Shown: positions 1 through 7,295 of the stretch, one piece after another
Position numbering within the stretch: the first letter of the stretch is position 1
Layout of the letters: each line of letters opens with the position of its first letter
Translations under genes and position numbers: made by a program
Notes under the pieces: model-generated
What the model was told of the DNA's origin: nothing
The model's input: only the letters and a program-made list of their open reading frames with translations
Database searches by the model: none
From: Clostridium sp. CAG:780
GTDB taxonomy: Bacteria > Bacillota > Clostridia > TANB77 > CAG-508
Direction: 5' to 3'
Length of the DNA: 10,013 bases
NCBI GenBank assembly: GCA_000434195.1
Contig: HF994437.1
Location: forward strand, 1-10,013

Positions 1-1
1 C

Positions 2-193
2 ACTGGAATTAGAGAAGGAAAAGAACTTGGCAGGGCTGAAGGAGAAAAAATTGGAGAACAAAAAGGAGAACAAAAGAATAAAATTGAAGTAATAAAAAGA
101 ATGCTAAATGCAAATCTTGGTATTGATTTAATAAAAGAGTGTACCAATGCAACAGATGAAGAAATAGAAGAAGCAAAAATATCGAAAAAATAA
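2..193 (+). CDS. C-terminal end of an Rpn/PD-(D/E)XK-family transposase-like nuclease (partial)
   Basis: The reading frame is open from the left edge and stops at TAA 191-193, so only the last 63 residues are seen. They begin with a Gly/Glu/Lys-rich tail of repeated short units (EGKELGRAEGEKIGEQKGEQ), followed by a small helical segment (IEVIKRMLNANLGIDLIKE) and an acidic end. This repeat tail followed by a helix-turn-helix-like segment is typical of the C-terminus of Rpn-family recombination-promoting nucleases, also annotated as PD-(D/E)XK nuclease family transposases. The nuclease core lies outside the window, so activity cannot be judged. These genes occur in many scattered copies in Clostridia and often mark recent gene acquisition. 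The call rests on the tail pattern alone. No terminator hairpin follows before the fda promoter. Confidence 0.6.
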   Translation, partial: TGIREGKELGRAEGEKIGEQKGEQKNKIEVIKRMLNANLGIDLIKECTNATDEEIEEAKISKK

Positions 194-222
194 ATTTATA
201 AAAATAAAGAGCCTAAATAAAT

Positions 223-249
223 TTGACATTTTTGAAAATTATATATAAT
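223..249 (+). promoter_or_regulatory. Sigma-A-type promoter for fda
   Basis: A perfect TTGACA lies at 223-228 and a perfect TATAAT at 244-249, with a 15-base spacer, shorter than the usual 17. A frame-shifted TAATAT at 246-251 would give 17. The expected start of transcription is near 256-260, leaving a leader of about 25 bases. The ribosome binding site AGGTGG (271-276) lies 7 bases before the ATG at 284. The spacer also holds a 12/15 match to the CodY-box consensus at 226-240, which may be chance in DNA this AT-rich. Confidence 0.7.
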
Positions 250-283
250 ATATAGATAAATTTATTGAAAAGGTGGTACAAAG

Positions 284-1171
284 ATGAATAATGAAATGTA
301 TGAAATAATAAAAAATAAAAAGGGATTTATAGCAGCGCTAGATCAAAGCGGTGGTAGCAGTAGCAAAACATTAAAAGCATATGGAATCGATGAAAGTGAA
401 TACAACACAGAAGAAGAGATGTTTGACCTAATACACGAAATGAGAAAAAGAGTATTCACAAGCAAAGCATTTACAAATGAACACATAATAGGAGCAATAC
501 TATTTGAAAAAACAATGCTTTCAAAAGTAAATGACGAGTATACAGCAGATTACTTATGGAATGAGAAGAGAATAGTATCTTTCTTAAAGGTAGACAAAGG
601 ATTAGCAGAACAAGCAAATGGTGTAAAGCTAATGAAAGAAATACCAACACTTGCAGAAGAACTAAGAGAAGCAAGAGAGAAAAATGTATTTGGAACAAAA
701 ATGAGATCAGTAATATACGAGGCAAATGAAGAAGGAATAAGAGCAGTAGTAAAACAACAATTTGAATTTGCAAAACAAATATGTGATGCAGGATTAGTTC
801 CAATAATAGAGCCAGAAGTTGATATAAATGCTCCAGAAAAAGAAAAATGTGAAGAAATATTAAAATCAGAAGTAAAGAAACAATTAGATAGCTGGAATGA
901 AGAAGACAAAATAATGTTTAAATTTACAATACCAACAGTAGCAAATCATTATCTTGACTTATATGATTATAGCTGTGTTGTAAGAATAGTTGCACTATCT
1001 GGTGGATATGATGTGGATAAAGCGGTAGAATTACTTGCTCAAAACAATAGAATGATAGCAAGTTTCTCAAGAGCACTATTACAAGACTTAAATGTACATC
1101 AAACACAAGAAGAATTTGACGCAAAATTAAATAATGTAATTGTAAAAATATATAATGCATCAATAAGCTAA
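284..1171 (+). CDS. fda: Class I fructose-bisphosphate aldolase
   Basis: This cytosolic glycolytic enzyme splits fructose-1,6-bisphosphate into glyceraldehyde-3-phosphate and dihydroxyacetone phosphate through a Schiff base. At 295 residues it matches the length of the small bacterial class I aldolases of the Staphylococcus Fda type. Visible family segments are AALDQSGGSSSKTLKAYGI near residues 17-35 (D20 in the active site), IIEPEV at 174-179 (E176), and IMFKFTIP at 210-217, where K213 is the likely Schiff-base lysine. ALSGGY (237-242) and ASFSRALLQDL (259-269) are phosphate-binding segments. The start is well supported by AGGTGG 7 bases upstream. The gene has its own promoter and terminator, so it is transcribed separately from the gap-pgk-tpiA-gpmI genes downstream. 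Many Firmicutes instead rely on the metal-dependent class II enzyme; whether one is also encoded elsewhere cannot be seen. Confidence 0.96.
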   Translation: MNNEMYEIIKNKKGFIAALDQSGGSSSKTLKAYGIDESEYNTEEEMFDLIHEMRKRVFTSKAFTNEHIIGAILFEKTMLSKVNDEYTADYLWNEKRIVSFLKVDKGLAEQANGVKLMKEIPTLAEELREAREKNVFGTKMRSVIYEANEEGIRAVVKQQFEFAKQICDAGLVPIIEPEVDINAPEKEKCEEILKSEVKKQLDSWNEEDKIMFKFTIPTVANHYLDLYDYSCVVRIVALSGGYDVDKAVELLAQNNRMIASFSRALLQDLNVHQTQEEFDAKLNNVIVKIYNASIS

Positions 1172-1178
1172 AATAAAG

Positions 1179-1215
1179 AGACGATTCAAAAGCAAAAAAG
1201 AATCGTCTTTTTTTT
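1179..1215 (+). terminator. Intrinsic terminator of fda
   Basis: A perfect 9-bp stem, AGACGATTC (1179-1187) with GAATCGTCT (1200-1208), closes a 12-base A-rich loop and runs into eight T residues (1208-1215). It begins 7 bases after the fda stop codon and separates fda from the gap promoter. Confidence 0.92.
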
Positions 1216-1236
1216 ATACATTATGTCCAGAAATAC

Positions 1237-1263
1237 TTGAAAACTATTTGTTTTTGGTATAAA
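1237..1263 (+). promoter_or_regulatory. Extended -10 promoter for gap and the downstream operon
   Basis: TTGAAA at 1237-1242 (5/6 match to TTGACA) and TATAAA at 1258-1263 are spaced 15 bases apart. TG at 1255-1256 forms an extended -10 element. Transcription would start near 1270-1275, giving a leader of about 50 bases. The leader holds only a 4-bp hairpin (GTCT 1273-1276 with AGAC 1281-1284) and a strong AGAGGAGG ribosome binding site ending at 1315. I see no CggR-like or Rex-like operator. This is the only clear promoter for the genes up to 8975. Confidence 0.65.
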
Positions 1264-1324
1264 ATGATAACTGTCTAGAAAGACTAAAATAGAATAAATT
1301 TATCTAAAGAGGAGGAAAAATTTT

Positions 1325-2335
1325 ATGTCAGTTAAAGTTGGAATCAATGGCTTTGGAAGAATAGGAAAACTAGCACTTCAAGCAGCATTAGAAAATGACG
1401 AAGTAGAGGTAGTTGCAGTAAATGACCCATTTATAGCAGCAGACTACATGGCATACATGGTAAAATATGACTCAATGCACGGAAGATTTAAAGGAGAAAT
1501 AAAATCAGAAGAAGGAAAATTAATTGTTAATGGAAAAACAGTAAATGTTTATAACGAGATGGATCCAAACAATATTCCTTGGGGAGAAAATGGAGTAGAA
1601 TATGTACTAGAATGTTCTGGAGTATTTACTACAACAGAAAAAGCTCAAGCTCACTTAAATGCAGGAGCAAAAAAGGTTGTAATAAGTGCACCATCAAAAG
1701 ATGCTCCAATGTTTGTTATGGGAGTTAACGAAGATAAATATGATCCAAGTATGAACATAGTATCAAACGCATCTTGTACAACAAACTGTTTAGCACCACT
1801 TGCTAAAGTTATAAACGATAACTTTGGAATAAAAGAAGGACTAATGACAACAGTTCACTCAATCACAGCTACACAAAAAACAGTTGATGGAGCTTCTAAA
1901 AAAGATTGGAGAGGCGGACGTGCTGCAGGTGGAAATATAATACCATCTTCAACAGGAGCAGCAAAAGCTGTTGGAAAAGTAATTCCAGAATTAAGTGGAA
2001 AACTTACAGGAATGGCATTCAGAGTACCAACAATGGACGTATCAGTTGTTGACTTAACATGTAATCTAGAAAGACCAACAACATACGAAGAAATATGCGC
2101 AGTTGTAAAGAAAGCATCAGAAGGAAGCATGAAAGGAATAGTTGAATATGTTGACGAAGATGTTGTATCTTCTGACTTCTTAACAGATTCTCATACATCA
2201 ATATTTGATGCAAAAGCTGGAATCATGTTAACAGATACATTTGTAAAATTAGTTGCTTGGTATGACAATGAGTGGGGATATGCAAATAAATTAGTAGACT
2301 TAGCAGCACATATGGCAAAAGTTGATCATAAATAA
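1325..2335 (+). CDS. gap: Glyceraldehyde-3-phosphate dehydrogenase, type I
   Basis: The enzyme oxidises and phosphorylates glyceraldehyde-3-phosphate to 1,3-bisphosphoglycerate using NAD+, and works in the cytosol as a tetramer. At 336 residues it is the usual length. The N-terminal Rossmann fold starts with GINGFGRIG (7-14 region), and D34 in VNDPF is the residue expected for NAD rather than NADP preference. The catalytic motif SNASCTTNC places the nucleophile at C151, with H178 (VHSIT) as base. The S-loop reads KKDWRGGRAA (192-201). This resembles the E. coli/eukaryotic-like GapA group rather than the LRRARAA form of Bacillus GapA. The C-terminus has WYDNEWGYANKL (312-323). The start is fixed by GGAGG at 1311-1315. 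It is the first gene of the long series, and its 3' flank holds stem-loops that may set its mRNA level apart from the genes after it. Confidence 0.98.
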   Translation: MSVKVGINGFGRIGKLALQAALENDEVEVVAVNDPFIAADYMAYMVKYDSMHGRFKGEIKSEEGKLIVNGKTVNVYNEMDPNNIPWGENGVEYVLECSGVFTTTEKAQAHLNAGAKKVVISAPSKDAPMFVMGVNEDKYDPSMNIVSNASCTTNCLAPLAKVINDNFGIKEGLMTTVHSITATQKTVDGASKKDWRGGRAAGGNIIPSSTGAAKAVGKVIPELSGKLTGMAFRVPTMDVSVVDLTCNLERPTTYEEICAVVKKASEGSMKGIVEYVDEDVVSSDFLTDSHTSIFDAKAGIMLTDTFVKLVAWYDNEWGYANKLVDLAAHMAKVDHK

Positions 2336-2349
2336 AAAATAAGAGTAAA

Positions 2350-2424
2350 GGAGTTGGAGAATTTTCTCCAACCCCTAAGCTCATAAAAAGCTAGATATTA
2401 GAAATTTGTGGAAATTTCTAATAT
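2350..2424 (+). promoter_or_regulatory. Consecutive stem-loops in the gap-pgk spacer, possible processing or stability element
   Basis: Three inverted repeats lie head to tail. The first pairs 2350-2361 with 2364-2375 (GGAGTTGGAGAA with TTCTCCAACCCC), 11 of 12 positions paired. The second is weak, AGCT 2378-2381 with AGCT 2389-2392 plus two outer pairs across a bulge. The third is a perfect 13-bp stem, ATATTAGAAATTT (2395-2407) with AAATTTCTAATAT (2412-2424), loop GTGG. None is followed by a U-tract, so these are not ordinary intrinsic terminators. By analogy with other glycolytic operons they could protect the gap mRNA 3' end or mark an RNA cleavage site, so that gap is made in excess of pgk. 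That role is inferred, but the pairing itself is directly visible. Confidence 0.6.
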
Positions 2425-2452
2425 GTGTCTTTAAAAAACAGGAGGATTAAAT

Positions 2453-3640
2453 ATGAATAAAAAAACCATAAGAGATATTGATTTAAAAGATAAGAAAGTA
2501 TTAGTAAGATGTGACTTCAATGTCCCATTAGATGAAAACTTTAACATAACAGATAATAGAAGAATAGTAGGAGCATTACCAACAATAAAATATCTATTAG
2601 ATAATAATTGTAAAGTAATACTATGTTCTCATTTAGGAAGACCAAAGGGAGAAGTAAAAAAAGAATTCTCTTTAGCACCAGTTCAAAAAGAACTATCAAG
2701 ATTATTAGGAATAGAAGTAAAATTAGCAGATGATATAATAGGAAAGAGTGCTAAAAATTTAACAGAAAATATGAAAAACGGAGAAGTGGTTCTATTAGAA
2801 AACGTTAGATTTGATGCAAGAGAAGAAGCAAATGATAGAGAATTTGCAAAAGAACTTGCAAGCATGGCAGAAGTATATGTAAATGATGCTTTTGGAACAG
2901 CACATAGAGCACATAGCTCAACAGCAGGAGTAGCAGAATTTTTACCAGCAGTAGCAGGATTTCTAATGGAAAAAGAAATAAACTTCTTAGGAACAACTTT
3001 AGAAAATCCAGAAAGACCATTTATGTCTATATTAGGGGGCAAAAAAGTTTCTGACAAGATAGGAGTTATAGACAATCTATTAGAAAAAGTGGACACGCTA
3101 TTAATAGGTGGAGGAATGGCATACACATTTGTAAAAGCAATGGGTGGAAAAATTGGAAATTCAATATGTGAAGATGACAAACTTGAATTAGCATTAAGCC
3201 TATTAGAAAAAGCAAAACAAAAAGGCGTAAAATTAATGTTGCCAGTAGATACTAGAACAGGAAAAGAATTTGACAAAAATACAGAAAGCGGTATAGCAAA
3301 AATCAACGAAATACCAGATGGATGGCAAGGATTTGATATAGGAGATGAAACAATAAAACTATACGAAGATGAACTTGCAAAAGCAAAAACAGTAGTATGG
3401 AATGGACCTTTGGGAGCATTTGAGCTTGATCAATTTGCAGTAGGAACAAATTCAATAGCAAAATTCTTAGGAAATCTAGAAGGGGTAACAACAATAATAG
3501 GTGGAGGAGACTCTGCAGCAGCCATTGAAAAATTAGGAATAAGTGATAAATTTACACATATCTCAACAGGAGGAGGAGCATCTTTAGAATTCTTAGAGGG
3601 CAAGAAACTTCCAGGAGTAGAATGTTTATTAGATAAATAG
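2453..3640 (+). CDS. pgk: Phosphoglycerate kinase
   Basis: Pgk transfers the acyl phosphate of 1,3-bisphosphoglycerate to ADP, giving ATP and 3-phosphoglycerate. The protein has 395 residues, the normal size. The N-terminal substrate domain shows KVLVRCDFNVPL (15-26), SHLGRPKG (59-66), LLENVRF (114-120) and NDAFGTAHRAHSST (144-157), which carry the basic patch that binds the sugar phosphate. The C-terminal nucleotide domain shows GGKKVSDK (195-202), GGGMAYTF (219-226), WNGPLGAFE (316-324), GGGDSAAA (350-357) and STGGGASLEFLEG (371-383). Every expected signature is intact. The start has AGGAGG (2440-2445) 7 bases upstream. Its stop (TAG) is only 15 bases before the likely Nudix start, so the two genes are almost certainly co-transcribed. 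Confidence 0.98.
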   Translation: MNKKTIRDIDLKDKKVLVRCDFNVPLDENFNITDNRRIVGALPTIKYLLDNNCKVILCSHLGRPKGEVKKEFSLAPVQKELSRLLGIEVKLADDIIGKSAKNLTENMKNGEVVLLENVRFDAREEANDREFAKELASMAEVYVNDAFGTAHRAHSSTAGVAEFLPAVAGFLMEKEINFLGTTLENPERPFMSILGGKKVSDKIGVIDNLLEKVDTLLIGGGMAYTFVKAMGGKIGNSICEDDKLELALSLLEKAKQKGVKLMLPVDTRTGKEFDKNTESGIAKINEIPDGWQGFDIGDETIKLYEDELAKAKTVVWNGPLGAFELDQFAVGTNSIAKFLGNLEGVTTIIGGGDSAAAIEKLGISDKFTHISTGGGASLEFLEGKKLPGVECLLDK

Positions 3641-3655
3641 AAAGGATTGAAATAT

Positions 3656-4252
3656 TTGACAGAAGAGCTAGTAGATGTGTTCGACGAATATGGAGTTAGA
3701 ACACAGGAAACACTATCGAAAGATGAAGCAATAGAACGAGGAAAACTAATAAAAGCATTCCAAATTTGGATATTAAACAATAAAAATGAGGTACTTATGC
3801 AAACGCGAAGTGGCGGAAAAACACAAGACGCAGGAATGTTGGACTTGTGCTCTGGACATGTGAAAAGTGGAGAAACAGAGCGTCAGGCGGTTGTAAGGGA
3901 AATCATAGAAGAACTAGGACCAGAAGCAATAAAGTCAAAAGAATTCTATCAAATAGAAAAAGTGGGAAGTGCAAGAATGGACCTAAGAAAATATGGAAGA
4001 CAAGGAAACTATATCGTGCCATGGTATTACTTAAAATTGGACAGACAAATACCAGAGGAAGATTTAGAACTTCAAGAAGATGAAGTACAAAGCGTACAGT
4101 GGATTCCATATGAACAAGTAAAGAAAATGATAAGAGATAATACAGGAAATATCAGAATACCATATCTTAAAGAAACAGCTAGATTATTTGGACAGTTAGA
4201 CGTTTTTGCATATGAAAAACATAAAGATAATAAAGAAGTTGGAGAGAGATAA
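3656..4252 (+). CDS. Nudix hydrolase, IPP-isomerase-like subgroup
   Basis: A protein of 198 residues with a complete Nudix box, GHVKSGETERQAVVREIIEELG, at about residues 67-88, matching Gx5Ex7REUxEExGU. Such enzymes cleave a nucleoside diphosphate linked to another group; the substrate here cannot be told. The N-terminus (TEELVDVFDEYG) and DLCSGH before the box resemble the IDI-like/YfcD-type Nudix group. The later Glu-containing segment (ENE) of true type 1 isopentenyl diphosphate isomerase is not recognisable, so isomerase activity is unlikely. No ATG is available at the 5' end. A TTG at 3647 directly abuts the AAAGGA at 3641-3646, whereas TTG at 3656 sits 9 bases after it and gives the family's usual N-terminus, so I chose 3656. 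The gene lies between pgk and tpiA, with one base between its stop and the tpiA ATG, suggesting translational coupling. Confidence 0.88.
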   Translation: MTEELVDVFDEYGVRTQETLSKDEAIERGKLIKAFQIWILNNKNEVLMQTRSGGKTQDAGMLDLCSGHVKSGETERQAVVREIIEELGPEAIKSKEFYQIEKVGSARMDLRKYGRQGNYIVPWYYLKLDRQIPEEDLELQEDEVQSVQWIPYEQVKKMIRDNTGNIRIPYLKETARLFGQLDVFAYEKHKDNKEVGER

Positions 4253-4253
4253 A

Positions 4254-5006
4254 ATGAGAGAAAAAATAATAGCAGGAAACTGGAAAATGAATATGCTTCC
4301 AAATGAAGCAATAGATTTTATAACAGGATTAACACCTTGTGCTAACAAAACAAAGCACACGGTAATTCTGTGTGTTCCATATACAGATTTATTCTATTCA
4401 TTATTAACAGCTCAAGAAACCAATATTCATATAGGCGCACAAAACGTACACTGGGCAGAAAAAGGAGCTTTTACAGGAGAGGTTTCGGCACAAATGCTTA
4501 GCTCTATAAGAACAGAATATGTAATAATAGGACATTCTGAAAGAAGACAATATTTTTCTGAAACAGATGAAATAGTAAATCAAAAAATAAAAATAGCATT
4601 AGAAAACAGCCTAAAACCAATAGTTTGTGTAGGAGAAACTCTTGAACAAAAAGAGCAAGGAGAAACAGAGAAAATAATAACAAAACAAGTAGAATTAGCT
4701 TTGGCGGGACTAAATGAAGAACAAGTAAAACAGATAATTATTGCATATGAACCAATATGGGCGATAGGTACTGGAAAAACTGCAACTTCAGAAGATGCTA
4801 ACAACAGCATAAAGGCAATAAGAAACAAAATAAAAGAGTTGTACGGAGAAGCAATCTCAGAAAATATAAGCATATTATATGGGGGAAGTGTAAAATCTTC
4901 AAACGCAAAAGAATTATTCGAGACTTCTGACATAGATGGAGCATTAATTGGAGGAGCAAGTTTGAAGTTAGATGAGTTCGAGAAGATAATTAACTATGAC
5001 AAATAA
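4254..5006 (+). CDS. tpiA: Triosephosphate isomerase
   Basis: The enzyme interconverts dihydroxyacetone phosphate and glyceraldehyde-3-phosphate. From the ATG at 4254 it is 250 residues long, the standard length. Catalytic residues are all present: N9 and K11 in GNWKMN, H94 in IIGHSERR, and E166 in AYEPIWAIGTG, which also forms the hinge of the active-site lid. YGGSVK (209-214) and the phosphate-binding GALIGGASL (229-237) close the barrel. The frame is open further upstream to an ATG at 4206. That would add 16 residues overlapping the Nudix gene and is not family-like, whereas 4254 has GGAGAG 9 bases before it. The start lies one base after the Nudix stop, so translation is probably coupled. 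Confidence 0.98.
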   Translation: MREKIIAGNWKMNMLPNEAIDFITGLTPCANKTKHTVILCVPYTDLFYSLLTAQETNIHIGAQNVHWAEKGAFTGEVSAQMLSSIRTEYVIIGHSERRQYFSETDEIVNQKIKIALENSLKPIVCVGETLEQKEQGETEKIITKQVELALAGLNEEQVKQIIIAYEPIWAIGTGKTATSEDANNSIKAIRNKIKELYGEAISENISILYGGSVKSSNAKELFETSDIDGALIGGASLKLDEFEKIINYDK

Positions 5007-5032
5007 ATTTTAGAGGAAGAAGGAAAATAAAA

Positions 5033-6565
5033 ATGGATAAAAGATTAACAATGTTAATGATATTAGATGGTTTTGGTATTAACGAAAAAGAACAAGGAAA
5101 TGCTGTAAAGTTAGCTAAAACTCCTAATATTGACAAGCTAATGAAAACTTGTAAAACTACTGTAATGAATGCGAGTGGTTTAGCAGTTGGATTACCAGAA
5201 GGACAAATGGGAAATTCAGAAGTTGGACATACAAATATAGGAGCAGGAAGAATAGTATATCAAGAGCTAACAAAAATAACGAAGTCAATCGAAGATGGAG
5301 ATTTTTTCAGCATACCAGAATTTAATAAAGCAATAGAAAATTGTAAAAAATACAATTCAAAATTACACATCATGGGACTTCTATCAGATGGTGGAGTACA
5401 CAGCCACATTCGTCATTTGTTTGGATTACTTGAATTTGCAAAAAGAAAAGACTTTGAGAATGTATATGTACATTGCTTTATGGATGGAAGAGACACACCA
5501 CCTGCATCAGGAGAAACTTATATAGCTCAATTAGAAGAGAAAATGAAAGAAAAAGGAATTGGAAAGATAGCAACTGTATCAGGAAGATTCTACAGCATGG
5601 ACAGAGACAAGAGATGGCAAAGAATACAAAAATCATATGATGCTCTAGTAAATGGAAAAGGTCTTACAGCAACATCAGCTATGCAAGCAGTTGAAGCATC
5701 ATATCAAAAAGAAGTATTTGATGAATTCATTGAGCCAACTGTAATATGCAATGGAACAGAACCAGTAGCAACAATAGGCAAACATGATTCTGTAATATTC
5801 TTCAACTTTAGACCAGATAGAGCAAGAGAAATAACCAGAACATTGGTAGATCCAGAATTTAACGAGTTCAAAACAAAAAAAGATTTAAATTTATTCTTTG
5901 TATGCATGACACCATATGACGAGACATTGCCAAACGTAGAAATAGCGTTTAAAAAAGAACAATTAAAAAACACATTTGGAGAAGTAGTAAGCAAACATGG
6001 ATTGACACAATTAAGAATTGCGGAAACAGAAAAATATGCTCATGTAACATTCTTCTTTAATGGTGGAGAAGAAAAACAATATCCAGGAGAAGATAGAATA
6101 TTAGTACCATCACCAAAAGTTGAAACATATGATATGAAACCAGAAATGAGTGCTTTAGAGGTTACAGAAAAAGTACTAGAAGCAATCAATTCTAAAAAAT
6201 ATGATACAGTAATATTAAACTACGCAAATCCAGACATGGTAGGACATACAGGAAGTCTAGAAGCTGCAATAAAAGCAGTAGAAACAATAGATGGATGTGT
6301 AGGAAGAGTTGTAGAAGCAATTAATAATCAAAATGGAGTTCTAATAATAACTGCAGACCATGGAAATTGCGAGCAAATGATAGATTACAAAACGGGAGAA
6401 CCACATACGGCTCATACAACAAATAAAGTGCCATTAATATTGGTTGGTATAGATAATGTAACTCTAAGAGAAGGAAAACTATCTGATTTAGCACCAACAA
6501 TGTTACAAATAATGGGAATAGAAAAACCAGAGGAAATGACAGGAGAAAGTATAATAGAAAAATAA
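5033..6565 (+). CDS. gpmI: 2,3-bisphosphoglycerate-independent phosphoglycerate mutase
   Basis: This monomeric, Mn-dependent member of the alkaline phosphatase superfamily converts 3-phosphoglycerate to 2-phosphoglycerate. Its 510 residues match the usual 505-515. Metal and catalytic residues are in place: D12 (LDGFG), the phosphoserine S62 (MGNSEVGH), H123 (GGVHSH), DGRD (151-154), R189-region SGRFYSMDRD, FRPDRARE (259-266), K336 (EKYAHVTFFFNGG), D401 and H405 (NPDMVGHTG), D442 and H443 (TADHGNCE) and H461 (HTAHTT). The start has AAGGA at 5020-5024, 8 bases upstream. The gene follows tpiA after 26 bases. In many Firmicutes eno comes next; here a YezG-family gene follows 12 bases later instead. 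Confidence 0.98.
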   Translation: MDKRLTMLMILDGFGINEKEQGNAVKLAKTPNIDKLMKTCKTTVMNASGLAVGLPEGQMGNSEVGHTNIGAGRIVYQELTKITKSIEDGDFFSIPEFNKAIENCKKYNSKLHIMGLLSDGGVHSHIRHLFGLLEFAKRKDFENVYVHCFMDGRDTPPASGETYIAQLEEKMKEKGIGKIATVSGRFYSMDRDKRWQRIQKSYDALVNGKGLTATSAMQAVEASYQKEVFDEFIEPTVICNGTEPVATIGKHDSVIFFNFRPDRAREITRTLVDPEFNEFKTKKDLNLFFVCMTPYDETLPNVEIAFKKEQLKNTFGEVVSKHGLTQLRIAETEKYAHVTFFFNGGEEKQYPGEDRILVPSPKVETYDMKPEMSALEVTEKVLEAINSKKYDTVILNYANPDMVGHTGSLEAAIKAVETIDGCVGRVVEAINNQNGVLIITADHGNCEQMIDYKTGEPHTAHTTNKVPLILVGIDNVTLREGKLSDLAPTMLQIMGIEKPEEMTGESIIEK

Positions 6566-6577
6566 GAGGGATAAAGT

Positions 6578-7267
6578 ATGTCAGCAAACTCTAATATAAC
6601 AGACTTATATGAGAGAATAAGAAAAGAACTATTTTATATGATACCAGAAAAGTGGGAAAGAATATATTTATATGCAAGTGTAGTACAAAGAGGAAATAAT
6701 AGAGAAACAGGGGAAATGTTTTTCTATTATTTTCCTAAAAGCTTAATAAAGAAAAATCCAGTAAATGTATATCAAGTTCCACAAAGATTTAACATAGACG
6801 AAAATGAATATATAAAAATAGCTAATAGATTATATGAGATGATAAAAAAGCTTAGAAAATACTGTATTAAATACGAGGAAAACGATTGGAGCAATATAAC
6901 AATCATCGTAAGAGATACAAATTTTATAGTTGAATATAATGACGACAAATTAAGAAATTCTAAATATACTAGTGATGACAGAATGGCAATTTGGCAGTAT
7001 AAATATTTAGAATATCCAATGGAGAAATTCAATAAAGAGCAAAGAGCGATTATAAAAGAATATTTGGAAGAAGAACAGCAGGGATTGCATAAAACAAAAG
7101 AATATTCAGAAAGTTTTTATCAACAGCATTTACACAATAGTATACAATATGATATAAATAAAGAAGAATACATAAATGTTGATGAAATGAATAACAATCC
7201 AGATCAGAAGAAAGAACCTGAAAAGGAGATCGTTATCAGAAATCAATTATTAAAATATTCAAAGTAA
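6578..7267 (+). CDS. YezG/DUF600-family protein (immunity-protein-like)
   Basis: A soluble 229-residue protein with no signal peptide or membrane segment. The first 165 residues follow the YezG/DUF600 pattern: IPEKWERIYLYA (22-33), FYYFPK (49-54), a long helix about 75-100 (YEMIKKLRKYCIKYEEN), DWSNITIIV (103-111), IVEYNDD (117-123) and DRMAIWQYKYL (134-144). Known YezG proteins are immunity partners of LXG polymorphic toxins in Bacillus and are often found in tandem copies. Here there is one copy and no toxin within the window. Residues 166-229 form a Gln/Glu/Lys/Asn-rich extension beyond the usual domain, probably poorly ordered. AGAGGG (6565-6570) lies 7 bases before the ATG and overlaps the end of gpmI, so it is probably co-transcribed with the glycolytic genes. 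The family call comes from remembered motif patterns, and toxin neutralisation is not shown. Confidence 0.72.
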   Translation: MSANSNITDLYERIRKELFYMIPEKWERIYLYASVVQRGNNRETGEMFFYYFPKSLIKKNPVNVYQVPQRFNIDENEYIKIANRLYEMIKKLRKYCIKYEENDWSNITIIVRDTNFIVEYNDDKLRNSKYTSDDRMAIWQYKYLEYPMEKFNKEQRAIIKEYLEEEQQGLHKTKEYSESFYQQHLHNSIQYDINKEEYINVDEMNNNPDQKKEPEKEIVIRNQLLKYSK

Positions 7268-7295
7268 TAAAAAATAAAAAGGAATGGTACAAAAA

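Noticed and set aside
1216..1324. Possible CggR, Rex or other operator at the gap promoter
   Set aside because: No CGGGAC-type direct repeats or TTGTTAA...TTAACAA palindrome are present; only a 4-bp hairpin in the leader, which is expected by chance.
2683..3306. Long open frame of 207 codons on the minus strand opposite pgk
   Set aside because: It is antisense to a fully conserved pgk, has a Ser/Phe/Asn-rich composition typical of the complement of AT-rich coding, no ribosome binding site and no recognisable motif.
3847..4083. 78-codon plus-strand frame inside the Nudix gene
   Set aside because: It is an out-of-frame shadow of the Nudix gene, which has a complete Nudix box in its own frame.
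4206..4253. Upstream ATG that would lengthen tpiA by 16 residues
   Set aside because: It overlaps the Nudix coding end, adds a lysine-rich stretch absent from the family, and the ATG at 4254 has a good ribosome binding site and gives the canonical N-terminus.
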